NCBI GenBank assembly: GCA_009773165.1
Contig: WOUZ01000022.1
Location: 1-34,036, forward strand
DNA from: Bacteroidota bacterium
GTDB lineage: Bacteria > Bacteroidota > Bacteroidia > Bacteroidales > F082
Reading direction: 5' to 3'
Length of the DNA stretch: 34,036 nucleotides
In this document: positions 17,055-24,712 of the stretch, one piece after another
How positions within the stretch are numbered: position 1 is the stretch's first letter
Layout of the letters: the number at the start of each line of letters is the position of its first letter
Position numbers and translations under genes: made by a program
The notes under the pieces: generated by a model
What the model saw: only the letters and a program-made list of their open reading frames with translations
Told to the model about the DNA's origin: nothing
The model's database searches: none

Positions 17055-17330
17055 AGCTTGAAATGGTTTGAGGTTACAATATTACTTGTCAATAGGCTCG
17101 ACATGGTTGAAGACTCATCCAAAGAAGAATCACTCAATAGTATGTCTCACAGCCGTAGAGTTATGTTATCAGGTTTAAAAATGTCATTTCTGTTTGAAGT
17201 TAAGAAAAGATCGCTAATACAACTAATTACACAAATAAAATCCTTACCAAGGAACAAATTGGGGTAAAAGTATGAAATAGCGTGGTTATTTCTTCAAAAT
17301 AAATTTTTGTTTTCTTTTTCAAACGAGCTT

Positions 17331-17386
17331 GGTGGAGGGGGTAGCGACTTGGGAGACTGTGAGAGGGGGTGACTGAGGGACGGAAG
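17331..17386 (+). repeat. Imperfect 7/8-mer purine-rich tract 3
   Basis: A short, decayed tract of GACTTGGGA, GACTGTGAGAGG and GACTGAGG units; the purine strand is plus. It lies in the 379-base gap between two minus-strand genes (17055-17433), which is otherwise AT-rich and empty. Confidence 0.6.
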
Positions 17387-17433
17387 ATTCAAGTTATAAA
17401 GAATTCATTAGCGAAACGGGAGCTTAACAAGGT

Positions 17434-18192
17434 TTAGACTTTTGAGGGTTTAGCATGACAGTTATTCTTTACGGTCCATGTGATATTTTGCCATCCTTGG
17501 CCAATTACTTCGTTAAGCGTGCCATAGTTTTCATTTACAAAAAAGATGCTGTCCAGATTAGTCAAATCGTTTCTGGTTATTTTGCGTTCGATAAATGTTT
17601 GGTCTTTTAAAGAAATGATTATCAATTGAATGGATTTTTTAGAATCAGTCCAATGAGATTGAAAATCAAAAAATGATTTGTAAAGGTTGGTAAAAATGCT
17701 TCCATATTTTTTATTACAAAGTTTGCCGCTATCAGCATTGTCGAGCATGTGAATGTATACTCCATCTTTTTTTTCATGAATTAATTTAAAAATGTCACGA
17801 GCTATGGTTTTTAAGTACATATTCTTGTGTTTAAATACAATGTTAAGGATCCGGGAGTAAATGCCCCGTTTCCTTTCGAAAATGCACAAATCTATATATG
17901 CGGCTACGCCATCGATATCTAATTTAAAATCTTCGGGTGATTTACCAAAAATGAATTTAACGAGAGTTGGGGTTTCAATTGAATAAAAAAGATGAGGAAA
18001 TAACTTTTGAAATTCTTCGGTAAACAAATGGCGGAACTCGAGTTCCGATATTTTATTTTTTAATAAGGTACCATCGCTTTTAGTGAGTATGGGTATAATG
18101 AGTTTTTCGGAGGATATGCCTCCATTCTTTTCAAAATTTAACGATGATAAACGAGTTAAAACATTTGTGGTTGTTTGTATAATATCTATCAT
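17434..18192 (-). CDS. Unknown protein, possible degenerate PD-(D/E)XK-like fold
   Basis: This 252-residue cytosolic protein was not recognised by family. The central region GVAAYIDLCIFERKRGIYSRILNIVFKHKN (about 94-123), followed by ARDIFKLIHEKKDGVYIHMLDNADSG, has the layout of a PD-(D/E)XK nuclease-like core: Asp in one strand, a gap, then a hydrophobic strand ending in K, then a helix with D and K. The Glu of the ExK motif is not there (IVFK), so any nuclease activity is doubtful. It is AT-rich, isolated between two repeat tracts and on minus, and has no partner gene. Confidence 0.65.
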   Translation of the reverse strand: MIDIIQTTTNVLTRLSSLNFEKNGGISSEKLIIPILTKSDGTLLKNKISELEFRHLFTEEFQKLFPHLFYSIETPTLVKFIFGKSPEDFKLDIDGVAAYIDLCIFERKRGIYSRILNIVFKHKNMYLKTIARDIFKLIHEKKDGVYIHMLDNADSGKLCNKKYGSIFTNLYKSFFDFQSHWTDSKKSIQLIIISLKDQTFIERKITRNDLTNLDSIFFVNENYGTLNEVIGQGWQNITWTVKNNCHAKPSKV

Positions 18193-18433
18193 ACTATCAA
18201 TGTTTTATAATATTTGTTTATGATATATGACGTGATTATAATGCTTAAAAAATGGCAGCCCCCGTTGATAAAATGACAACAAAGCAGGAATCGAATCCCT
18301 ATGATGTTGATCCGCTATAACAGGAATTTGATGCACATTAAAAGAGCATTGAGAGTTAATGACGCCATATAGATTGTTTTATGTTGTGTACCACAAATAT
18401 GAAGATTATTTTTGAAAGTATGATTAAAAAGAT

Positions 18434-18464
18434 TTTGCTTAGGTACGCGAAATGTTTATTTTTG
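18434..18464 (+). promoter_or_regulatory. Perfect-match promoter of a candidate small RNA
   Basis: TTTG (18434-18437), a 19-base spacer and TATTTTTG (18457-18464) match the Bacteroidetes consensus exactly. It is the best promoter in the window, and no protein gene follows it. Transcription should start near 18470. Confidence 0.7.
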
Positions 18465-18469
18465 TGGTA

Positions 18470-18598
18470 GCAAAGCAGCAATGAGGCCGTTGTTCCCAAC
18501 TTCGCGCCAGTGATATCACAAGCATCTCCGATCATCCTGGGTTTAGCCTTAACATTGCAAAAAAAAAGCTCTGGCAAATGTGTCAGGGCTTTTTGTTT
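18470..18598 (+). ncRNA. Candidate small RNA of about 130 nt
   Basis: The stretch lies between a consensus promoter and an intrinsic terminator. It has a long-range stem, GCAATGAGGC (18478-18487) pairing with GCCT (18546-18549) and CATTGC (18553-18558) around a 3-base bulge. Inside are CCCA/TGGG and a GTGATATCAC palindrome. No ORF of convincing length starts in it on the plus strand. It does not look like SRP RNA, tmRNA, RNase P or tRNA. The rest of 18193-19077 holds repeats, with no other gene supported. Confidence 0.6.
18563..18594 (+). terminator. Intrinsic terminator of the small RNA
   Basis: AAAAAGCTCTG (18563-18573) pairs with CAGGGCTTTTT (18584-18594) with one G-T wobble and a 10-base loop. 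The T run is part of the right arm. On minus it could also act, given the A run upstream. Confidence 0.7.
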
Positions 18599-18610
18599 GG
18601 GATATTTTTA

Positions 18611-18810
18611 GACGAAGGGAGTTGAGGGACTGAGAGACTTTAGAGACTTGAGTGACTGAGGGACTGAGAGACGGGTTGGAGGTCGGAGGTCGAGTCAGTC
18701 GGAAGTCGGAGGTCGGAGGAGGGAGAGACTGAGAGACTTGAGACTTGAGAGACTGAGGGACTGTTTGACTTAGAGACTGAGCGAATTAAGCAAATGATAG
18801 ACTGAGAGGT
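18611..18810 (+). repeat. Imperfect 7/8-mer purine-rich tract 4
   Basis: GACTGAGA/GACTTGAG octamers and GGTCGGA/AGTCGGA heptamers alternate in blocks. The purine strand is plus. It starts 16 bases after the small RNA terminator. Confidence 0.85.
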
Positions 18811-18941
18811 GTTGATATTAAGTGTTTCGCTGTAATGTTGATGATCCAATCGGGTGGGTGGGGTGGTTCAAAAAAGAGGTTGAGTTCCTGACTATAGTAA
18901 CGGTAATAATTGATTGTGCAAATTTAGGCTAAAGATAAATA

Positions 18942-18973
18942 CTTGACTTTTAGTTATTAATACCATACATTTG
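18942..18973 (+). promoter_or_regulatory. Promoter of the outer-membrane protein gene
   Basis: CTTG (18942-18945), a 20-base spacer and TACATTTG (18966-18973). The expected start near 18980 gives a leader of about 100 bases before the ATG at 19078. Confidence 0.45.
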
Positions 18974-19077
18974 GCGCGATTGTTTTAAAAAAAAGCAGTT
19001 CAAAATATTTTAAGAGTGTAAAAATGCACTTAAATAGAGATTAAGGTACTTTATTACTAATTTTAAAATGTAAAACC

Positions 19078-20085
19078 ATGAAAATTAAATTTACCATCAG
19101 CCTATTTTTTTTAATTTGTTTTAGTGTGCTTAAAGTATTTGCTCAGGAAAGTACACCGACTTCAGCAGTGGATACACTAAAGACCCATATTATTACGAAA
19201 AATGACCGGACAACCTTTGTTGGAAAGATCATCTCGCAGGACTTACGTGAGGTTTTGATCGAGACAAAGGAATTAGGGTTAATTGCCATACCAAAGCATG
19301 AAATCCGGGAAATACGTGAGGTCGGAGAACGGGAACTGAATGTTAAAGGAGACTATGTACCCGGAGAAGTTTTTGCAACCCGCTATTTTATCACTACTAA
19401 CGGACTCGCAATCGCCAAGGGTGAGAACTATATGATATGGAATATTTTTGGTCCTGATGTGCAGTTTGGTGTGGGCGAAAATTTTGGACTAGGGGTAATG
19501 ACATCATGGCTGGGATCGCCCATCATCGGGACAGCAAAATACAGCATCCCCTTTAATAAAACCACAAGCATGGCAATCGGATTGCTGGCGGGTACTGATA
19601 CCTGGTATGGAACTGGTTTTGCATTGATACTACCATATGTTGCATTTACTGTAGGCGACAGGGTGGCAAATCTCACATTTTCTGCTGGTTACGGTGCTGT
19701 TGGATATAAAGTAGAACAATACAATTATTTAACAGGACAATCATCCAAAGAAAGGGAGAGTGAGGGTCGGATGCTCCTGTCTTTCGCCGGAATGTTTAAA
19801 GTAGGTAAGTCAATCAGCATTGTTTTTGATACGTTTATCGTGCCCGGGGGTAATAAATACCAGACCACCGAATGGTATGAATATCTTAATCCTATTACAG
19901 GTTTCATTGAATCAAGGGAGCGAACTGTTACCAAGAAGCGAGAAGGATTTGCACTCATACTTCCGGGACTCAGGTTTCAAACGAGTCCCAATAAAGCTTT
20001 TCAGTTCGGCTTTGCAGGCGTTTTCGCTGGTGGTGGAGCAGTTCCTGTGCCAATTCCAATGATACAGTTTTTCCAAAAGATATAA
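19078..20085 (+). CDS. Secreted outer-membrane beta-barrel-like protein with N-terminal SH3/LSm-like domain
   Basis: This 335-residue protein begins with a signal peptide (MKIKFTISLFFLICFSVLKVFA|Q). Residues about 36-85 (HIITKNDRTTFVGKIISQDLREVLIETKELGLIAIPKHEI) form a small beta domain seen at the start of many Bacteroidetes envelope proteins. The rest alternates Gly/aromatic beta strands (GVGENFGLGVMTSWLG, YGTGFALILPYVAFTVG, FSAGYGAVGYKVE), as expected of an outer-membrane barrel, and ends IQFFQKI. No enzyme motif is seen and the specific role is unknown. It is monocistronic and flanked by repeat tracts on both sides. Confidence 0.8.
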   Translation: MKIKFTISLFFLICFSVLKVFAQESTPTSAVDTLKTHIITKNDRTTFVGKIISQDLREVLIETKELGLIAIPKHEIREIREVGERELNVKGDYVPGEVFATRYFITTNGLAIAKGENYMIWNIFGPDVQFGVGENFGLGVMTSWLGSPIIGTAKYSIPFNKTTSMAIGLLAGTDTWYGTGFALILPYVAFTVGDRVANLTFSAGYGAVGYKVEQYNYLTGQSSKERESEGRMLLSFAGMFKVGKSISIVFDTFIVPGGNKYQTTEWYEYLNPITGFIESRERTVTKKREGFALILPGLRFQTSPNKAFQFGFAGVFAGGGAVPVPIPMIQFFQKI

Positions 20086-20126
20086 AGGTGAGAACTAATT
20101 CTTAATAGCAATTCAGGTTAATTGTT

Positions 20127-20293
20127 GTCGGAGATCAGAGGACGGAGGTCGGTGGACTGAGAGACGGAGGGAGGGAGAGACTGAGAGACAGAGAGATCAG
20201 AGGTCGGAGGTCGGACGGACTGAGAGACTGAGAGACTGAGAGACTTGAGGGACTGAGAGACGGAGGTCGGAGGTCAGAGGAAGGGACTGAGAG
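20127..20293 (+). repeat. Imperfect 7/8-mer purine-rich tract 5
   Basis: GGTCGGA heptamers with GACTGAGA octamers (three in a row near 20219-20242). The purine strand is plus. It fills the space between the barrel gene stop and the shared terminator. Confidence 0.85.
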
Positions 20294-20297
20294 TAAT

Positions 20298-20330
20298 AAA
20301 AAAGGCCGAAGGGTTAAGTTCAGCCTTTTT
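20298..20330. terminator. Bidirectional terminator
   Basis: AAAAAGGC (20299-20306) pairs with GCCTTTTT (20323-20330). On minus the transcript ends in TTTTTTATTA; on plus in TTTTTC. It can serve both the small minus gene at 20361 and the plus gene ending at 20085. Confidence 0.75.
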
Positions 20331-20360
20331 CTTCCATCATTTTATCTTCTCAGCGTGACA

Positions 20361-20477
20361 TCATTGCCCAATTTTGGTGTCGTCACGCTCCTCAATAAAT
20401 GGAGCGTTTTTAATGGCATGTATAACCGCTACAATACCAAAAGCTGAAAAGATAACTAAAACAATAAGTGCGATCAT
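20361..20477 (-). CDS. 38-residue single-helix membrane peptide
   Basis: The minus frame from ATG 20477 reads MIALIVLVIFSAFGIVAVIH followed by a charged tail (AIKNAPFIEERDDTKIGQ) and TGA. It has one hydrophobic helix (residues 1-20) and a polar C-terminus. An upstream in-frame TGA limits extension. A -7 element lies about 50 bases upstream and a terminator 31 bases downstream, which together make a compact transcription unit. No family was recognised. Small membrane peptides may be regulators or toxins, but nothing here shows which. Confidence 0.5.
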   Translation of the reverse strand: MIALIVLVIFSAFGIVAVIHAIKNAPFIEERDDTKIGQ

Positions 20478-20525
20478 GACAGCATTTTTTTTAGAACGTT
20501 TAGTCAATCACGTTAATTGATGTTT

Positions 20526-20533
20526 CAAAAATA
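20526..20533 (-). promoter_or_regulatory. Candidate -7 element of the 38-residue peptide gene
   Basis: TATTTTTG on minus matches TAnnTTTG. No TTTG is found at the proper -33 distance. The 480-base gap 20478-20963 otherwise holds only AT-rich DNA and tract 6. Confidence 0.4.
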
Positions 20534-20720
20534 ATTTAATATTTGACATATGTCGTATTTCTCATAATTAATTTTAACATTATGTTATTTATTTTTAACA
20601 TTTAACATTTTGTCATGAAAATGAATGAGTTATTTGAATCAAAGGGGTTCCTTATTTTATTTTGAATTGATCTTGAGCATATTCTTTGGTTAATTATTGA
20701 TGCGTATCAAATGAGAAACA

Positions 20721-20961
20721 GGGACGGAGGTCAGAGGTCGGAGGTCGGAGGTCGGTGGACTGAGAGACGGAGGGAGGGAGAGACGGAGGGAGGGAGAGAC
20801 AGAGGGAGGGAGAGACTGAGAGACGGAGGTCGGAGGTCGGAAGTCGGAGGTCGGAAGTCGGAGGGACTGAGTGACGGAGAGACTGAGAGACTGAGTGACG
20901 GAGAGCCTGAGAGACTGAGAGACTTAGAGACAGAGAGAAGGGGAAGTCGGAGGTCGGAGGG
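20721..20961 (+). repeat. Imperfect 7/8-mer purine-rich tract 6
   Basis: GGAGGTC heptamers, GACGGAGGGAGGGAGA units and GACTGAGA octamers over about 240 bases; the purine strand is plus. It ends two bases before the stop codon of the restriction-modification gene. A plus-strand frame open through it is just repeat-encoded (RSEVGG-type peptides). Confidence 0.9.
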
Positions 20962-20963
20962 TT

Positions 20964-23900
20964 TTACTCGATCTTAAACTGGTCGATTTGGTTCATTATT
21001 CGGTGTGTTTCGTTTAGGGCGACGATGATTTTTTGGTAATGCTGAATATCCTCAAACTCTAAATTGCGTTCTTTCCGGTCTTTCAACCACTTTTGAGCAG
21101 GCTGATAACCGCCAATGTAAAAGTTCCAGGCTACTTCCGGCACATTGGCAAAATACTGTGTTTCGTTGATAAAAACTTTGCCATCCATGTATTGAACTTT
21201 ACTTACAACATTGTTTCCATCAACAGGATATTGCGTTATAAACTTGTTTACGACTGGGCTCTCAAGCAAATGTATCAGCCGTACCTCACCACCCAGCTTT
21301 ACCAATTGCCAGAAGGTGTCTATATCTTTTGGATATGGCACTCTCGGAAAATCAATCTTTAAGAACTCTTTGTATTTCTCACGGTATGTTGGTGAATGTA
21401 AAACGGCATAGATGTAATCTAATATGTCAATTGGAGCAAAGGTGTTTTCGGTTGTTTCTTTTTCGTTGGTGAATGTCAAGCTTAATTTTTCAGCTATTTG
21501 ATTAACAATTTCTGCGTTTAGGTTTGGAGTTCTTTCTGTTAATTGTCCGATTGTTTGTTGGGCGGTTACAGTAGGGTAAATGTATAAAGGAAAAGCACAT
21601 GGCCCCCCACGTCTAAACATATTAGTATCAGTAAAGCAATTTGTGATGTAAACACAATCAAAAAAGTTTAGATTTGCTGCTTGTGGCTGTGCAACTAAAA
21701 TAAGACCAATATTTTCCTTTTTTAAATGATAAATTGTTTTCTCTCTTGCTCTGCCTAAAAGTTTTGTGTCATAATAAATGTAACCATTATCAAAAGGCCG
21801 ATAAGAGTATTTGCAAACTTTTGAATTGTCAAATTGTTGACTGAGTTTAATAATGTTCTTTTCTAACACTTCTCGACTATCAGAAACAAAGTTTACGTCA
21901 TCATGTGTTTTAATACCACTTGTTTTGAATGGCATTAATTTTATCAACTCAAAGCCTTTTGAATAGTCCTTTTCTTCAATAAAATCTTTTGGGATAAAAA
22001 AATAATTTGGTGCATTTACAAATATTTCTCTATATCCCACACCTTTAATGTCATTTTCAAAAAGGAATTCATATTTCATCTCTCTTTTACCGAATAAATC
22101 AAAATGAAATACTTTACCTAATTCGTTTGCTTTTTTCTTTCCGGTTTTTACGAAAATATTGATTGAAACACCTTGCATAATATCAAAGACATTTTCATCA
22201 GTACTACCATCGTGTGCGGTTTCTTTTTTTGTGCTATTTCCGTGAAGGTCTATTGTAAATATTTTATCAAAAGTTTTAAGTAAATTCCAACGCATACCTC
22301 TACAAATTGAAGCATCTAAAAAGGTATGTGGATTAATAAAAGATAATATACCGCTTCCATTTTTTTCTATGTAATACTGTCCATATCTTATGAATTTGTA
22401 TTCATCAGCATTAATGGCTTTTGAGTTTTTTTCTTTTAATTTCACATCAGTACCCGGTTCTTTTTTATAATCTTCCATCAAGCTCATTATCCATTCGCCT
22501 TTATTGGCACTTTCACCGCTGTACGGTGGATTTCCAATAATACACATTACAGGCGTATCACGTTTTATGTGGTTGGCTTCGTTGGCTTCGGTGCTGAGCC
22601 AATTGGCAAACAAAGTGCCCGTGTCGGGGTGGTGTTCTTCGAGGCTATTGGTTAAATAAACCCTGAAACGCTGGTCTTTGGTGGGTTTGTAACCTGTTTC
22701 GGTGAGTAACAAATCCAATTTTAAATGAGCCATGGCATAACTTGCCATCAACAACTCAAAGCCATTGAGGCGTGGTAACAAATGCGTTTCAACATAATTG
22801 CTCCAGATACCTTGCTGCCCTTGAAAGGTTGCATGAATGTGTTTGATTACTTCGGCTAAAAATGTGCCTGTTCCGGTTGCCGGATCGAGTATCTGAACTT
22901 TGTGTACTTCCTGTTCGATCATTTTACCCTGTACACTTACCTTAATTTTGGTTTTACTTGTGTCGGCAAGACCTTGCGGTAAATCAAATTCAGATTTTAA
23001 TAGATCGTCAACGGCGCGAACGATGAAATTAACTACCGGAGCAGGTGTGTACCAAACGCCACGTGCTTTGCGCAATTTGGGGTCGTACTCGCTCAGGAAG
23101 GTTTCATAAAAATGGATGATGGGGTCTTCCATTTTGGTGCTTTTTCCGTAGTTTTTCAAAATCTCATCCACATTGCAGGCAAGGAAAATATTTACCAAAT
23201 CGTCAACAATCCACTTGATACGGTCATCAACATCAAGTCCTGCAATGTATCCAAACAGTTTTTTAAGAAATGGATTTGATTTTGGTATGAGTTCGTATGC
23301 TTCCTGCCGGCTGAAAGTTGGCAACGTAGCATCATGCGAACGCGCTGCAAACATTCCGTAAGCAATGGTTTGAGCGTACACATCGGCAAAGCCTTTGGGT
23401 GTAATATCGTGTATCAGGATTTGTTTAAAGGCATGCATTTGGTCTTTCAGCGTGCTGTCTTCGCTGTTGTCTTCATCGCTTGTTAAAGCTTTTTCAATAA
23501 CCTCGGAAAGAAGACGGGCTTTACCTGCCATCATTTCAGCCAGTTTCTTGCTGCTTGTGATGGTTTGCCCAATGTGTGTGCAGAAATCTTTGAGAAAATT
23601 GGTAAAAGTCAAAAAGTTTTCAGGCAGGGGCTTGATGCCTTTCGGTGTTAACTCAGCAATAGTGACTCTGCTAACCAACCGGCCATCGCGGTACAACAGA
23701 AAATTAATATAGTCTGTAAAAATTAGGTTATCGAGAGAATCCTTGTAGCGGTCGAACTGCTCTTTGTTGCCAACTTTTTTTAGACCTTCGAGGTCTTTAT
23801 CACCAATGTCTTTAGCTTCGATAAAACCGACCGGGATATCTTTCCGTGTGAGGATATAGTCAGGAGCACCGCAAGATTGCCTTTTAGGTTCGTTGGTAGC

Positions 23901-24020
23901 CCTGATAGTTGGCACCATGCTTTCGATAAGTTGCTGCAAATCGCCCCTGAAGGTATGCTCGGTAGCGTTACCTAACTTATAACGCTTGTTGATTGTATCA
24001 ATGTATTGGTCGACGGTCAT
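20964..24020 (-). CDS. Fused type IIG-like restriction-modification enzyme (N6-adenine methylase)
   Basis: This 1018-residue enzyme combines cleavage and methylation. The N-terminal nuclease core is PD-(D/E)XK: GAPDYIL (D54) and FIEAKD (E68-x-K70). Residues about 150-310 are a helical connector. The methylase has motif X (GVWYTPAPVVNFIV, 321-334), motif I (LDPATGTGTFL, 378-388) and motif IV NPPY (497-500), typical of gamma-class N6-adenine methyltransferases. The C-terminal 400 residues should carry target recognition; IDILDYIYAVLHSPTYREKY resembles the type ISP C-terminal region. No helicase domain is present, unlike type ISP enzymes such as LlaBIII at about 1.6 kb of residues, so a type IIG label fits better. 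It has no partner gene and is bracketed by repeat tracts. It probably defends against foreign DNA. Confidence 0.9.
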   Translation of the reverse strand: MTVDQYIDTINKRYKLGNATEHTFRGDLQQLIESMVPTIRATNEPKRQSCGAPDYILTRKDIPVGFIEAKDIGDKDLEGLKKVGNKEQFDRYKDSLDNLIFTDYINFLLYRDGRLVSRVTIAELTPKGIKPLPENFLTFTNFLKDFCTHIGQTITSSKKLAEMMAGKARLLSEVIEKALTSDEDNSEDSTLKDQMHAFKQILIHDITPKGFADVYAQTIAYGMFAARSHDATLPTFSRQEAYELIPKSNPFLKKLFGYIAGLDVDDRIKWIVDDLVNIFLACNVDEILKNYGKSTKMEDPIIHFYETFLSEYDPKLRKARGVWYTPAPVVNFIVRAVDDLLKSEFDLPQGLADTSKTKIKVSVQGKMIEQEVHKVQILDPATGTGTFLAEVIKHIHATFQGQQGIWSNYVETHLLPRLNGFELLMASYAMAHLKLDLLLTETGYKPTKDQRFRVYLTNSLEEHHPDTGTLFANWLSTEANEANHIKRDTPVMCIIGNPPYSGESANKGEWIMSLMEDYKKEPGTDVKLKEKNSKAINADEYKFIRYGQYYIEKNGSGILSFINPHTFLDASICRGMRWNLLKTFDKIFTIDLHGNSTKKETAHDGSTDENVFDIMQGVSINIFVKTGKKKANELGKVFHFDLFGKREMKYEFLFENDIKGVGYREIFVNAPNYFFIPKDFIEEKDYSKGFELIKLMPFKTSGIKTHDDVNFVSDSREVLEKNIIKLSQQFDNSKVCKYSYRPFDNGYIYYDTKLLGRAREKTIYHLKKENIGLILVAQPQAANLNFFDCVYITNCFTDTNMFRRGGPCAFPLYIYPTVTAQQTIGQLTERTPNLNAEIVNQIAEKLSLTFTNEKETTENTFAPIDILDYIYAVLHSPTYREKYKEFLKIDFPRVPYPKDIDTFWQLVKLGGEVRLIHLLESPVVNKFITQYPVDGNNVVSKVQYMDGKVFINETQYFANVPEVAWNFYIGGYQPAQKWLKDRKERNLEFEDIQHYQKIIVALNETHRIMNQIDQFKIE

Positions 24021-24135
24021 GGAATAGAGATAGTAATTTGGCTGTAAATTTATTGATTTTGTAGAAGTAATCTTTTGTTTTCTTTAGATAAGATGATTAC
24101 CGCATAAATAAATCATAATGAGTTGAGGATATTAA

Positions 24136-24400
24136 CGGAGGTCGGAGGTCGGAGGGCGGAAGTCGGGGGTCGGAAGTCGGAGGTCGGAGGTCAGAGGTCA
24201 GAGGTCGGAAGTCGGAGATCGGAGTCGGAAGTCGGAGGTCTGAGGTCGGAGATCAGAGATCGGAGGTTAGAAGTCGGAGGTCTGAGGACTGAGAGACGGA
24301 GTGACGGAGGGAGAGAGAGGGAGGGATCAGAGGTCGGAGGGCGGAGTTCGGAAGTCGGAGATCTGAGGTCAGAAGTCAGAAGTCTGTCAGAGGTCGTGGG
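24136..24400 (+). repeat. Imperfect 7/8-mer purine-rich tract 7
   Basis: This is the longest tract, about 265 bases, mostly RGTCRGA heptamers (GGTCGGA, AGTCGGA, GGTCAGA), with a GACTGAGAGACGGAGTGACGGAGGGAG block. The purine strand is plus. It lies 115 bases upstream of the restriction-modification gene and 310 bases before the kinase operon. Its long plus-strand open frame is an artefact of the repeat. Confidence 0.9.
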
Positions 24401-24495
24401 TTTGTCTATTCACTTTATTATTCATTGTTTAAATCAATTTGGTAATTAAACTCCAAAATCTGATTAATTTATTCGTATAAATGAAGTAACTGATT

Positions 24496-24503
24496 TATAT
24501 TTG
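24496..24503 (+). promoter_or_regulatory. Candidate promoter of the kinase operon
   Basis: TATATTTG matches TAnnTTTG. TTCG (24472-24475) is a 3-of-4 -33 match with a 20-base spacer. It would give a leader of about 200 bases before the start at 24713, in which I see no known riboswitch. Confidence 0.4.
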
Positions 24504-24712
24504 TTTCGCTAAAAAGAGCACGCATGAAAAACGGTCCTCAATCATGTTTGATAAATCAAAAATTTAATTGAAAGACTCAATTTGCATCGCTATTGATGGA
24601 ATTAAGAGTGGTGTTGCTCATGTAAAAAACATCACTTAAATATAAAGTAATCGTGTTATTGGTACATAGCCCTTCGTTATAGCTAAATGAAAAAACGATA
24701 AAAGACAAAGCA

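Noticed and set aside
18270-18300. tRNA T-arm-like sequence (GGATTCGATTCC on minus)
   Set aside because: Stem pairing around the loop is irregular and no matching acceptor, D or anticodon arms are found.
18356-18577. 73-codon minus-strand ORF
   Set aside because: Covers the candidate small RNA in antisense; composition is unlike nearby proteins and it lacks a promoter.
20711-20977. 88-codon plus-strand ORF in a repeat tract (RSEVGG-type peptide)
   Set aside because: It is the direct translation of 7/8-mer repeats with no stop in that frame; no family, no RBS or promoter.
14042-24400. CRISPR arrays at the repeat tracts
   Set aside because: Units are 7-8 bases, contiguous and imperfect, with no unique spacers and no cas genes.
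24123-24449. 108-codon plus-strand ORF across tract 7
   Set aside because: Repeat-encoded low-complexity frame, as for the tract 6 ORF.
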